In this document: positions 52,720 to 60,994 of the stretch, in pieces | Numbering within the stretch: position 1 is the stretch's first letter | Layout of the letters: every line of letters begins with the position of its first letter | Origin: Paramesorhizobium leguminum | Lineage (GTDB): Bacteria; Pseudomonadota; Alphaproteobacteria; Rhizobiales; Rhizobiaceae | Direction of reading: 5' to 3' | Length of the DNA: 64,000 bases | Assembly (NCBI RefSeq): GCF_003217235.1 | Contig: NZ_QJTF01000001.1 | Coordinates: 186,001 to 250,000 of the forward strand | The notes under the pieces: generated by a model | Databases searched by the model: none | What the model saw: only the letters and a program-made list of their open reading frames with translations | What the model was told of the DNA's origin: nothing | Translations under genes and position numbers: made by a program

Positions 52720-53385
52720 TCACTCCGCCGGAAAACGTCCCTTGATTGGCGAGAAGGTGAAGCGGTGCAGGCCGCGCAGGGGGCCGTGGATTTCAATCGC
52801 CACCCGGTGCTGCTCGGTGGCGTAGCCCACATGCGCTTCAAATCCGTAATGCTGATGCAAAGTGGCGGCGCGTCGCATAATCCGGTCGCGGGTGACCTTG
52901 GCGACGATCGAGGCCGCGGCAATGGAAATCGAGCGCTGGTCGCCCTTTACAAGCGCGCTGCCCTCGCAGGGAAGACCCCAAGGCACATCGCAGCCATCGA
53001 TCAGCGCATGTGAGGGCGCGAGCGTCAGCCCTGCCGCCGCCCGCCGCATGGCTTCCAGCGATGCCTTGCGGATATCCGATCGGTCGATGCTTGGCGCGCT
53101 GAGGCTCGCCACCGATACGGCGAGCGCTTTTGCAAGAATGATCTCGAAGAGCTTTTCACGCGCTGCCGCCGTCAGCCGTTTGGAATCGTCAAGCCCTTTC
53201 GGCAAACGTTCCGCGTCAAGAATCACCGCCGCCGCCACGACCGGCCCGGCCAGCGGCCCGCGTCCCGCCTCGTCCAGGCCGGCAATAGGCCGCACGCCTC
53301 TTTTCATAAGGCGCAGCTCGGAGGAAAAATCCGGGATGAGCGGAATATCGAAGAGAAGCGGAGAATCGGTAAGCGCGCGAGTCAT
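52720..53385 (-). CDS. rnhB: Ribonuclease HII
   Basis: A 221-residue enzyme that removes ribonucleotides from DNA. The metal-binding D38-E39 are in [20 protein letters not shown]. Further acidic residues are in [10 protein letters not shown] and the region around [17 protein letters not shown]. It ends 1 base from the YafQ stop (convergent). Confidence 0.95.
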   Translation of the reverse strand: MTRALTDSPLLFDIPLIPDFSSELRLMKRGVRPIAGLDEAGRGPLAGPVVAAAVILDAERLPKGLDDSKRLTAAAREKLFEIILAKALAVSVASLSAPSIDRSDIRKASLEAMRRAAAGLTLAPSHALIDGCDVPWGLPCEGSALVKGDQRSISIAAASIVAKVTRDRIMRRAATLHQHYGFEAHVGYATEQHRVAIEIHGPLRGLHRFTFSPIKGRFPAE

Positions 53386-53548
53386 TGTGCGGCGACAGTC
53401 GCATTGCTACCGATTCTCCGCAAGACCTCCTGCCGAGGGGAAGGGCAGGAGACCTTCAGGCGCGGGGCTCGGGCGCCTGATGGGAAATCAAAGGTTTAGG
53501 TCCGGGCCTTAAAATCATTGATGGCGCTGCAAGGTTCCCTTTCATGGA

Positions 53549-54703
53549 TCAAAAAAGCGAGAGCTGGGTTCCATACTTCGTCGGCCGCGTGAAGAGATCG
53601 GTTCTTAGCTTCTCACGCTGCCCGTTCATGCCGAGCCGCTTGGCGGCGATTTCGAAACGGCGGCCGATTTGCCAGGCATAAGGGCCTTCACCGCGCATCC
53701 GCTTGCCCCATTCGGCATCGTAATCCTTGCCGCCGCGCATGGAGCGCACGAGCGACATCACATGGCGGTAGCGATCAGGATAATTTCGCAACAGCCAGTC
53801 CTTGAAGAGGGGCGCCACTTCCAGCGGCAGGCGCAGGAGAACATAGCCCGCGCTCTTGGCGCCCATCGCATGGCCTGAATCGAGGATACGCTCGATCTCA
53901 TGATCGTTGATGCCCGGAATGACCGGCCCCATCATCACTGCCGTCGGAATGCCCGCCTCGGTAAGCGCGCGGATCGCCTCCAGCCGCCGCGTCGGCGTCG
54001 ACGCGCGCGGCTCCATGGTGCGGGCGAGCTTTGCATCGAGCGTCGTGACCGAGAGCGCCACCTTGGCTAGACCCTTTTCGGCCATGCGGGCGAGAATATC
54101 CATATCGCGCGTTACCATGGCGGATTTGGTGACGATGCCGACGGGATGATTGGCCGCTTCCAGCACTTCGAGAACTTCGCGCATGATGCGCCATTTCTTC
54201 TCGATCGGCTGATAGGGGTCGGTGTTCGTGCCGATGGCAATCGTCTTCGGCATATAGCCCGGCTTCGACAGCTCACGCTCCAGAAGATGCGGCGCGTCCG
54301 GCTTGGCGAAGAGCTTCGCTTCGAAATCAAGCCCCGCAGACAAACCCATATAACTGTGGGTCGGACGGGCGAAACAATAGATGCATCCATGCTCGCAGCC
54401 GCGATAGGGATTGATCGAGCGGTCGAAGCTGATATCGGGAGAATCGTTGCGCGTGATGATAGTACGCGGTTTTTCGATCTGCACGTCGGTTTGGAAGGGC
54501 GGCAGCTCCTCCAGCGAATTCCAGCCGTCGTCGAAGACATGCCGGGTCGTCGGCTCGAAGCGCCCGGTCGGGTTGATGCCCGCGCCACGCCCGCGCCGCC
54601 GCCCGTGGTCGATGCGCAAGCCCGCGTCCTCGATCAGCGCATTGGCCTGTTCCGCCCGGCCTTCCGAAAACGCTGCCCTGTCGGCATGGTGAATGGCATC
54701 CAT
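53549..54703 (-). CDS. PA0069 family radical SAM protein
   Basis: A 384-residue radical SAM enzyme of the SplB-like PA0069 family. The cluster cysteines C103, C107 and C110 sit in YRGCEHGCIYCFARPTHSYM. The TRNDSPDISFDRSINPYRGC and later IAIGTNTDPYQPIEKKW patterns are family marks. The reaction is unknown. It lies in the same direction as rnhB, 163 bases away. Confidence 0.92.
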   Translation of the reverse strand: MDAIHHADRAAFSEGRAEQANALIEDAGLRIDHGRRRGRGAGINPTGRFEPTTRHVFDDGWNSLEELPPFQTDVQIEKPRTIITRNDSPDISFDRSINPYRGCEHGCIYCFARPTHSYMGLSAGLDFEAKLFAKPDAPHLLERELSKPGYMPKTIAIGTNTDPYQPIEKKWRIMREVLEVLEAANHPVGIVTKSAMVTRDMDILARMAEKGLAKVALSVTTLDAKLARTMEPRASTPTRRLEAIRALTEAGIPTAVMMGPVIPGINDHEIERILDSGHAMGAKSAGYVLLRLPLEVAPLFKDWLLRNYPDRYRHVMSLVRSMRGGKDYDAEWGKRMRGEGPYAWQIGRRFEIAAKRLGMNGQREKLRTDLFTRPTKYGTQLSLF

Positions 54704-54861
54704 TGTCTTCTCCTGTTGGCGATGCGTGAACGATCACCCTGAGATGAATCCATACCTATGCGGAGATTTGGAACGAAGCAAGAACTTTTTGAAACAAAAA
54801 GGGAACTAATTTATATGAAGGAAATGTGGCATTTTCCACATACATGTATTAAGCGAAAGTC

Positions 54862-55365
54862 ATGGTATCCGTGGTCATTGAAACCAGAAACGACGAGGAA
54901 GCCTTGGCCCGCACCCTGGCGGGGCTGGTCAATGGCGCGGTGGTGGGACTGGTTCGGGACGTCATTATCGTCGATCACGGGTCGAGCGATCACACGCGCG
55001 AAATCGCCGATGCGGCAGGCTGTGTTTTCCTTGAAAACGGGGTGTTTGCCGATGCGCTCGGCCAAGCGAGGGGCGAATGGCTCCTGTTGCTGGAGCCGGG
55101 TTCCCGCTTGTTCGAAGGCTGGACCGAGGCGGTGCGGGACCATGTCGAGGTGTCGCCGGGACCGGCTCGCTTCACGCGTTCGCGCATCAACAGGCCGCCA
55201 TTTCTAAAGCGGATTTTCGGCGGCAATGATCCGCTGGGCGACGGTCTGCTGATATCGAAGCGCCAGGCAATCGCGCTCATGAAGCCGGGTTATGGCGCAA
55301 GCGATCTGGCGCGTGGCCTCGCAATGCGGCAATTAAAGGCGGAAATAGTGAGCAGTGAACGGTGA
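54862..55365 (+). CDS. Glycosyltransferase family 2-like protein
   Basis: A 167-residue, short glycosyltransferase-2-like protein with MVSVVIETRNDEEALARTLA and the nucleotide-sugar strand VIIVDHGSSDHTREIADAAG. The acceptor domain is much reduced, so activity is uncertain. The last five residues (VSSER) and stop come from the P6 palindrome at 55348. It converges on moaB. Confidence 0.82.
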   Translation: MVSVVIETRNDEEALARTLAGLVNGAVVGLVRDVIIVDHGSSDHTREIADAAGCVFLENGVFADALGQARGEWLLLLEPGSRLFEGWTEAVRDHVEVSPGPARFTRSRINRPPFLKRIFGGNDPLGDGLLISKRQAIALMKPGYGASDLARGLAMRQLKAEIVSSER

Positions 55366-55414
55366 GCAGTGAGCAGAAGAATTGCCAGCTCACTGCTCAC
55401 CGTTCACTGCTCAC
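55348..55414. repeat. Perfect P6 palindrome between convergent genes
   Basis: Positions 55348-55374 and 55388-55414 are exact reverse complements (27 bases each, starting GTGAGCAGTGAACGGTGAGC) with a 13-base loop. Each arm carries the frame GTG-AGC-AGT-GAA-CGG-TGA and ends a gene, on the plus and minus strand respectively. Confidence 0.96.
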
Positions 55415-55948
55415 TCTTCTTCTCAAATGTTCCCCCAGCCGCGGCATGATTTCCACGAAATTGCAGGGCATGTGGCGATAATCGAGCTGGAGCCGTAGAA
55501 TGTGGTCCCAGGCATCGCGGCAGGCGCCGGGTGAGCCCGGCAGCACGAAGACGAAGGTCGCGTTGACGACGCCGCCCGTCGCCCGCGACTGAATGGTGGA
55601 CGTGCCGATCTTCTCGTACGATATGCGGTGGAAGACCGCCGAAAAACCGTCCATGCGCTTGTCGAAGATAGGCTCCAGCGCTTCCGGTGTCACATCGCGC
55701 CCGGTAAAGCCGGTGCCGCCGGTGGTAATGATGACGTCGATCTGTGGATCGCGCGACCAGAACAGCACTTTGTCGCGGATTTGTCCCATATCGTCGGGCA
55801 CGATATCGCGGGCGGCGAGCGTGTGACCTGCCTCGGCTATGCGCCCGGCGAGGGTGTCCCCGGATTTGTCGTCGGCCAGCGTCCGGGTGTCGGAGACCGT
55901 CAACACCGCGATGCCGATGGGCATGAAGGGACGTTTTTCAGCCGCCAT
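55397..55948 (-). CDS. moaB: Molybdenum cofactor biosynthesis protein B
   Basis: A 183-residue MoaB/MogA-type protein involved in molybdopterin adenylylation. The motif VIITTGGTGFTGRDVTPEAL and the late FVLPGSPGACRDAWDHIL are present. The start ATG 55948 is 5 bases after the ispE stop; the frame upstream is a run into ispE. The C-terminal VSSER and the stop are supplied by the P6 palindrome, giving the same tail as the convergent glycosyltransferase. Confidence 0.92.
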   Translation of the reverse strand: MAAEKRPFMPIGIAVLTVSDTRTLADDKSGDTLAGRIAEAGHTLAARDIVPDDMGQIRDKVLFWSRDPQIDVIITTGGTGFTGRDVTPEALEPIFDKRMDGFSAVFHRISYEKIGTSTIQSRATGGVVNATFVFVLPGSPGACRDAWDHILRLQLDYRHMPCNFVEIMPRLGEHLRRRVSSER

Positions 55949-55953
55949 TGCGC

Positions 55954-56847
55954 TCAGGACCTCGTCTCTGTTGCCACCGCGAACCATTGCGGGTGACGCT
56001 GTTTGATAAATGCCGCCGCTGCTTCCGCTGCCGCATTGTCCGGGAAAACCGCAAAGCAGGTCGCGCCCGATCCCGACATCCGCGCGAAGGAAGCGCCGGT
56101 TTCAGTGAAAAGATCGAGCATATGGGAGAGGGCAGGCGCAAGCGTCAGCGATGCGGCGTAGAGGTCATTGCGGGTCTGCTTGAGATAGCTGCAAACCGCC
56201 TCGATGGTGGCAAACTCAGGCGGGGAGGGCAGCGGCGGGTTATCCCGCCGTGCGAGCGCCTGAAATACCTGCGGCGTCGAAAGCCCCGTGCCGTCATTGG
56301 CAAGCACGATCGGCAGACGGGGAAACCGGCGCAGGGCATCGAGCGCCTCGCCGATACCGCGGGCGATGAGGGGAGAGCGGGAATGTTGGCCATGCAGGCA
56401 CATCGGCACGTCGGCGCCGAGCGCCAGACCGATTTCGTTTAGCGCCGGCATGTCGAGGCCGAGCCCCCACAATCTGTTGAGCGCGATCAGCGTCGCCGCC
56501 GCGTCGCTCGATCCGCCGCCGATGCCGGATGCGATAGGCAGGTTCTTTTCCAGCCTGATCTCGACCGGAGTCGCATGTCCGGGAAATCGTGTTCGCAGCG
56601 CATCGCGAGCCTTGAGCACGAGATTAGCGCCATCCGCCGGCACGGCAGCGGCGAACGGGCCGGTCATCGTGAAATGGTCCTCGGAATCAGGCGAAACATC
56701 GATCCGGTCACCGAACGCGGTAAACGCCACAAGGCTTTCAATGAAGTGATAGCCATCATCGCGCCGGCCTGTGACATGCAGCGCCAGATTGATCTTGGCG
56801 GGGGCCAGGAGGGAGATGGTTTCGCTTGCAGGGGCGTGATGGTTCAT
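55954..56847 (-). CDS. ispE: 4-diphosphocytidyl-2-C-methyl-D-erythritol kinase
   Basis: A 297-residue GHMP kinase of the MEP isoprenoid pathway. The ATP-binding glycine loop is in LPIASGIGGGSSDAAATLIA near residue 110. The substrate motif is LAPAKINLALHVTGRRDDGY at the N-terminus, and the late MSGSGATCFAVF is present. ATG 56847 fits the family start. It lies upstream of moaB in the same direction. A P9 repeat lies just before it. Confidence 0.95.
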   Translation of the reverse strand: MNHHAPASETISLLAPAKINLALHVTGRRDDGYHFIESLVAFTAFGDRIDVSPDSEDHFTMTGPFAAAVPADGANLVLKARDALRTRFPGHATPVEIRLEKNLPIASGIGGGSSDAAATLIALNRLWGLGLDMPALNEIGLALGADVPMCLHGQHSRSPLIARGIGEALDALRRFPRLPIVLANDGTGLSTPQVFQALARRDNPPLPSPPEFATIEAVCSYLKQTRNDLYAASLTLAPALSHMLDLFTETGASFARMSGSGATCFAVFPDNAAAEAAAAFIKQRHPQWFAVATETRS

Positions 56848-56872
56848 GGACCGGTGCCCCGCCAAGCGCCCT

Positions 56873-56990
56873 CGTCCTTCGAGGCTCCGTTTCGCTTCGC
56901 TCCACTCCGCACCTCAGGATGAGGGCTACTGGAGCGCCGCCGCCCTTCACCCTCATCCTGAGGTGCGAGCGAAGCGAGCCTCGAAGGACG
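56873..56990. repeat. P9 palindromic element
   Basis: CGTCCTTCGAGGCT and CCTCAGGATGAGGG on the left pair with CCCTCATCCTGAGGTGCGAG and TCGAAGGACG on the right. It lies upstream of ispE. Confidence 0.9.
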
Positions 56991-57061
56991 GGGGTGAAGG
57001 GATGTGAAAGGCTTTAACCGGAAACCGGTAGGACCGACGGAGGGGGCATCAAGCACAGATC

Positions 57062-57247
57062 TCAATCCTTGCGCAGACGATATTCACCCGTCTTAGGATC
57101 CTGCACCAAGGTGCCGTTGGCCCGGTTCTGCGCTTCCTTTTCGGCCTGACGCACCTCTTGCGAAACCCGCGCGGCCTCCCGCTTGAAGGCGCGGTAGCCG
57201 TACCAGCCTGCCAGAATGACGACGATGAAAAAGATGACTGACGGCAT
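57062..57247 (-). CDS. Small membrane-anchored protein
   Basis: A 61-residue protein with an N-terminal helix (MPSVIFFIVVILAGWYGYRA) and a charged tail ending DPKTGEYRLRKD. Proteins of this layout are conserved next to sppA in related genomes as I recall; function is unknown. It is downstream of the S49 peptidase in the same direction, 50 bases away. Confidence 0.78.
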   Translation of the reverse strand: MPSVIFFIVVILAGWYGYRAFKREAARVSQEVRQAEKEAQNRANGTLVQDPKTGEYRLRKD

Positions 57248-57297
57248 TGCCTTCTATCCTTGGCCTCAAATCCCTGAAACTTGGCTTGCGCCGGTAA

Positions 57298-58173
57298 TCA
57301 CAGCCCGTAGCGCGACCAGAGCGTCTTTTCTTCGATGGCTGAAATCAGCCCCTGCGTAGCACCTGCCGCAGCTTGCGCCAATGTGTCGGATTTGTGAAGC
57401 CCGGCGGGGGAGGCGCGCAAGCCGAACATACTCCGCGACGGCTCGATCAGGTTCAGTTCGGTCTTCGGCCCATAGATGGAACGCAAATGCGAGCGCATGT
57501 CGCCAAGCCCATCGACAAGCCCCAGCGATTTTGCCTTTACCCCCGTCCAGAAAAGCCCGGTGAAGAGGTCTGGATCGTCGGTGAGTTTTGCTCCGCGCCG
57601 CTCCTTGACGATATCGATGAAGGTTTCGTGCACCTCGATCTGCAGGGCCTTGAGATGCTCGACGTCGTCCTTCTTTTCCGGAAGGAACGGGTCAAGCATC
57701 ATTTTGTTCCTGCCCGCCGTGAACACGCGCCGCTCCACGCCGATCTTCTTGATCAGTTCCTCAAAGCCGAATCCGGCGGAAACCACGCCGATGGAACCGA
57801 CGATGGAAGATGGATCCGCGATGATTTCATCGCCCGCGATGGCGATCATGTAGCCGCCCGATGCCGCCACATCCTCGACGAAGACATGAACCTTCTTGTT
57901 CTTTTCCTCCGCCAGGTCGCGGATGCGCCGGTAGATCAGCCGCGACTGCACCGGCGATCCGCCCGGCGAGTTGATGGAAATCGCCACCGCCGGGGCCGCC
58001 TTGTCGCTGAAAGCCTTGTCCAGCACGGCGGCCACGGACGCGAGCGACAGCGAGGCGGAGCGGAACATGCCGCCGCTTTCCGGCATGATCGTGCCATTGA
58101 GGCGCACCACGGGAATTTCCACGCTGCTTCCCCGGAAACGGCGCGGTACGAGCCGAGTAAGAAACTTTGGCAT
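57298..58173 (-). CDS. sppA: S49 family signal peptide peptidase (SppA/SohB-like)
   Basis: A 291-residue serine peptidase. The nucleophile S127 is in SSIVGSIGVVSAGFGFEELI, and a lysine near 157 (TAGRNKMMLDPF) is the likely base. The oxyanion region SINSPGGSPVQSRLIYRRIR is present. ATG 58173 follows GGAGTTGCGA; a TTG at 58215 would lie in the P5 repeat. It degrades signal peptides or misfolded membrane peptides. Confidence 0.88.
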   Translation of the reverse strand: MPKFLTRLVPRRFRGSSVEIPVVRLNGTIMPESGGMFRSASLSLASVAAVLDKAFSDKAAPAVAISINSPGGSPVQSRLIYRRIRDLAEEKNKKVHVFVEDVAASGGYMIAIAGDEIIADPSSIVGSIGVVSAGFGFEELIKKIGVERRVFTAGRNKMMLDPFLPEKKDDVEHLKALQIEVHETFIDIVKERRGAKLTDDPDLFTGLFWTGVKAKSLGLVDGLGDMRSHLRSIYGPKTELNLIEPSRSMFGLRASPAGLHKSDTLAQAAAGATQGLISAIEEKTLWSRYGL

Positions 58174-58213
58174 TCGCAACTCCAGTTGAAACTCCACGGG
58201 CGATCTCCGAAAC

Positions 58214-58296
58214 AAAGGGCAGTAGGGCAGTATGGCAATAAGGCATTATGTTTATATTGCTTTTCTGCCTGTGCTCAATGATCTTTCTACTGCCCT
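58214..58296. repeat. P5 palindromic element
   Basis: AGGGCAGTAGGGCAGTATGG on the left and CTACTGCCCTATC on the right. The right end encodes the last residues and stop codon of nhaA. Confidence 0.87.
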
Positions 58297-59468
58297 ATCG
58301 TTGTCTTTCTTCCGCAGAACCGCAGTAGCAGATAGCCGCAAATGGCCGAAAGCACGGACCCGGTGAGTACGCCGATCTTCGTCGCATCCTGCAAATGCTC
58401 GGATGGAAATGAAAGCAGGCCGATAAATAGGCTCATGGTGAAGCCGATGCCGCAAAGCAGCGCGACGCCGTAAAGCTGCATCCAGCTTGCGTTCATCGGC
58501 ATGGCGGTCAATCTCAGCTTGATCGAAAGCCACGCGGCGCCGAAAACGCCGATCTGCTTGCCCAGGAACAGGCCAAGCGCGATGCCGAGCGTCAGCGTAT
58601 CCCGGAAAATCGAGGTATCGAGCCCGAAAAACGATACGCCCGCATTGGCGAAGCCGAAGATCGGCACGATGAGGAACGACACCCAGCCTGAGAGCGCGTG
58701 CTCCAGCTTGTGCAGCGGCGAGGTCATGTCGTCAGGCCTGCTTGGAGCAGGCTTGAGCGGGATGGTCATCGCCAGGATGACGCCGGCGACCGTCGCGTGG
58801 ACGCCGGAGCGCAGCACGAGATACCAGAGAATGAACCCGACGATCAGATAGGGCAGGAGCTTCATCACACCCATGCGGTTGAAGGCGATGAGCACCAGCG
58901 TCGCGACTGCGGCGGCGCCCAGATAGGGCAGGGCGATATCCGAGGTATAAAAGACCGCGATGATCGCCACCGCCGCGAGATCATCCAGAATGGCGAGGGT
59001 CGCCAGAAAAACCTTGAGGCTCGTGGGCACGCGTGATCCCAGAAGCGAGATGACGCCAAGCGCGAAGGCGATGTCGGTCGCCGATGGGATAGCCCAGCCG
59101 CGAATGGTCCCGGGATTGGAGGCGTTCATGTAGAAATAGATGAGCGCCGGAACCGCCACGCCGCCCGCCGCCGCAATACCCGGCAGCATCCGGTTGGACC
59201 AGCTCGCCAATTGCCCGTCGAGGAACTCGCGTTTGATTTCCAGCCCGACGAGCAGGAAAAAGAGAACCATCAGCGCGTCATTGATCCAGTGCAGAACGCT
59301 TAAGCCCCCGATCTTGACGTGAAGCGTATGAAAATACGTCTCGGCGAAGGGCGAGTTGGCGACGAGAAGCGCCAGCGCGGCGGAAAACATCAATACAATG
59401 CCGCCGGAAGCCTCGCTTTCCAGAAAACGGCGCAGGACGGAGGGCGGGCGGTTCAAGGCTATGTTCAT
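58287..59468 (-). CDS. nhaA: Na+/H+ antiporter NhaA
   Basis: A 393-residue, 12-helix antiporter. The ion-binding aspartates are in ATLAILDDLAAVAIIAVFYT, and the assembly helix reads ATDIAFALGVISLLGSRVPT. It exports sodium in exchange for protons and complements the Mrp system of this window. The C-terminal IGQ and stop TAG come from a P5 repeat. Confidence 0.95.
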   Translation of the reverse strand: MNIALNRPPSVLRRFLESEASGGIVLMFSAALALLVANSPFAETYFHTLHVKIGGLSVLHWINDALMVLFFLLVGLEIKREFLDGQLASWSNRMLPGIAAAGGVAVPALIYFYMNASNPGTIRGWAIPSATDIAFALGVISLLGSRVPTSLKVFLATLAILDDLAAVAIIAVFYTSDIALPYLGAAAVATLVLIAFNRMGVMKLLPYLIVGFILWYLVLRSGVHATVAGVILAMTIPLKPAPSRPDDMTSPLHKLEHALSGWVSFLIVPIFGFANAGVSFFGLDTSIFRDTLTLGIALGLFLGKQIGVFGAAWLSIKLRLTAMPMNASWMQLYGVALLCGIGFTMSLFIGLLSFPSEHLQDATKIGVLTGSVLSAICGYLLLRFCGRKTTIGQ

Positions 59469-59477
59469 GGGTGCACT

Positions 59478-59657
59478 CTATTCTTCATTGTCCTGCAAGG
59501 CTGCTTCATAGTCCTGGCCGCCATAAAAAACGCCAATGATATTCACGACATCAGCCGCCACCTCGAACCCGATCGTCACGCGGCGGCGATATCCGAGTGT
59601 TCGCAGGCCGGAACTATCACAGATCGGGTGAAACGGGAAACCGCCACGCCCTATAAT
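59478..59657 (-). pseudogene. Remnant of a RelE/ParE family toxin (C-terminal part)
   Basis: An open minus-strand frame without a start encodes RTLGYRRRVTIGFEVAADVV then NIIGVFYGGQDYEAALQDNEE and a TAG at 59480-59478. This is the typical C-terminal strand and GQD tail of RelE/ParE toxins. The N-terminal half is missing: the frame runs into the last bases of the methyltransferase gene in another phase. It is probably a decayed toxin. Confidence 0.55.
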
Positions 59658-60424
59658 AGCCCTTTTAGACCGTTGCCGATGGCCTCAGTGCGTTCCGTGA
59701 AAGCATTCCCTGTTTCCCCATGCAGCACCAGCGCGGGCGCGAGCGTCAGCCTGGCGCGGCTTCCGAGTGCGCCCCGCACCACGATGCGGATCGCCGCCTC
59801 ATGGCCACGCGGTTGGACGGGAACAAGCGTCAGGCCACCGAAACGCCCTGAGAGCGCGGTTAGAATTTCCCCGATCGAGATTGGCCGCGCGATAATGGCT
59901 ATGCCGCCGCCGGGCTTGACCATTGCCGCCGCCGTCCTGATCCATTGCTCGAACATATCCTTCGGCATCACATGCGCCTCCGCCTTCACGGCATCAGGCG
60001 TTTGCCGGTCGCCTTCCGCATTGAAGGGCGGGTTCATGATCGCGAAATCGAAGGCATTGTCGGGCAGACCGGCGGCCACACGCGCCCGTCCCGTCAGCGT
60101 CACATCGGCTTCGACAAGGCTCACGCGCCGCGAAATATCGGCGTTGAGCGGATGAGCCAGCGTCTTTCGGGCGAAACCGGCCATGAAAGCAGAGCGCTCC
60201 ACCAGCGTCACGGTTGAAGCCGGGCAGCGCGCCGCCACTGCAAGCCCCGCCGCGCCTGCTCCGGCGCCCAGATCCGCCAGTCTTCCGGAAAAACCGTCCG
60301 GCACGGCGCTTGCCAGAACCATGGCATCGACACCGGCCCGGTGGCCCTTGAGCGCAGGCTGCACGAGATGGAACGCGCCGCGATGAAACGCGTCGAGGGT
60401 TTCGGATTCTGGCAGAATGCTCAT
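59651..60424 (-). CDS. Methyltransferase, tRNA1(Val) TrmN6-like
   Basis: A 257-residue SAM-dependent N6-adenine-type methyltransferase. The SAM motif is LADLGAGAGAAGLAVAAR near residue 49, and the catalytic NPPF appears as FAIMNPPFNAEGDRQTPD. It resembles YfiC/TrmN6. Downstream neighbour in the same direction is a decayed toxin; upstream it overlaps DUF2007 by 4 bases. Confidence 0.87.
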   Translation of the reverse strand: MSILPESETLDAFHRGAFHLVQPALKGHRAGVDAMVLASAVPDGFSGRLADLGAGAGAAGLAVAARCPASTVTLVERSAFMAGFARKTLAHPLNADISRRVSLVEADVTLTGRARVAAGLPDNAFDFAIMNPPFNAEGDRQTPDAVKAEAHVMPKDMFEQWIRTAAAMVKPGGGIAIIARPISIGEILTALSGRFGGLTLVPVQPRGHEAAIRIVVRGALGSRARLTLAPALVLHGETGNAFTERTEAIGNGLKGLL

Positions 60425-60678
60425 ACCGTATCCCCCGCGCGTCCAATTGGACGTGCGGTAGGCCGCAATTCATGCTCCAGGCCGGCATCGGTAAGAATTC
60501 GATGAGCGCGCCTTGCTTCCTGCTTGTCCACCATCAGCCGGCGAGGGAGGACGCCCAGCGATCCCTCGATGATGCTCATGTTCGAATCGGCGACGAAATG
60601 GCCGATGCCCGCTTCCGTCAAAAGCGCCTCGGCAAAGGAAATCAGAACAAGGTCGTTGGTTCGCATCATCTCGATCAT
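60421..60678 (-). CDS. DUF2007 family protein
   Basis: An 85-residue protein with LVLISFAEALLTEAGIGHFV and the DSNMSIIEGSLGVLPRRLMV motif of DUF2007. It has a ferredoxin-like fold; function is unknown, but it may be regulatory. It overlaps the methyltransferase gene by ATGA, so the two are coupled. Starts at 60669 or 60666 are also possible. Confidence 0.9.
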   Translation of the reverse strand: MIEMMRTNDLVLISFAEALLTEAGIGHFVADSNMSIIEGSLGVLPRRLMVDKQEARRAHRILTDAGLEHELRPTARPIGRAGDTV

Positions 60679-60800
60679 ATCTATAGAATGCAGTTTGTGC
60701 CGATGTTGGCAAGATCAGGTTCTGTGGGCGGAACGGATTGTGACCATTTGCGGCTTGAGCATGAAGGCCCGCTCCAATAATGTGGCGGCAAATTTGACTA

Positions 60801-60843
60801 GCATGATCCCGAAAAGTTGCAGACTTTTCGGATAAGGTCATGC
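60801..60843 (+). repeat. P1 repeat, tandem copy 1
   Basis: The first of three nearly identical 43-base dyads spaced by 54 bases. Confidence 0.95.
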
Positions 60844-60854
60844 GCAAAGCAACA

Positions 60855-60897
60855 GCATGATCCCGAAAAGTTGCAGACTTTTCGGATAAGGTCATGC
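60855..60897 (+). repeat. P1 repeat, tandem copy 2
   Basis: The second copy; it is separated from the first by GCAAAGCAACA-like spacer. Confidence 0.95.
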
Positions 60898-60908
60898 GGA
60901 AAACAACA

Positions 60909-60951
60909 GCATGATCCCGAAAAGTTGCAGACTTTTCGGATAAGGTCATGC
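60909..60951 (+). repeat. P1 repeat, tandem copy 3
   Basis: The third copy, ending 43 bases before the polyprenyl synthase start. Confidence 0.95.
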
Positions 60952-60994
60952 GGGTAATCAGCATGGAGCGGTCGCCGTTCCAGGGAGTGCAGCA

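Noticed and set aside
60801-60951. Possible CRISPR array (three regular repeats)
   Set aside because: The spacers are only 11 bases and similar to each other, the repeats are P1 elements found all over the window, and no cas genes are present.
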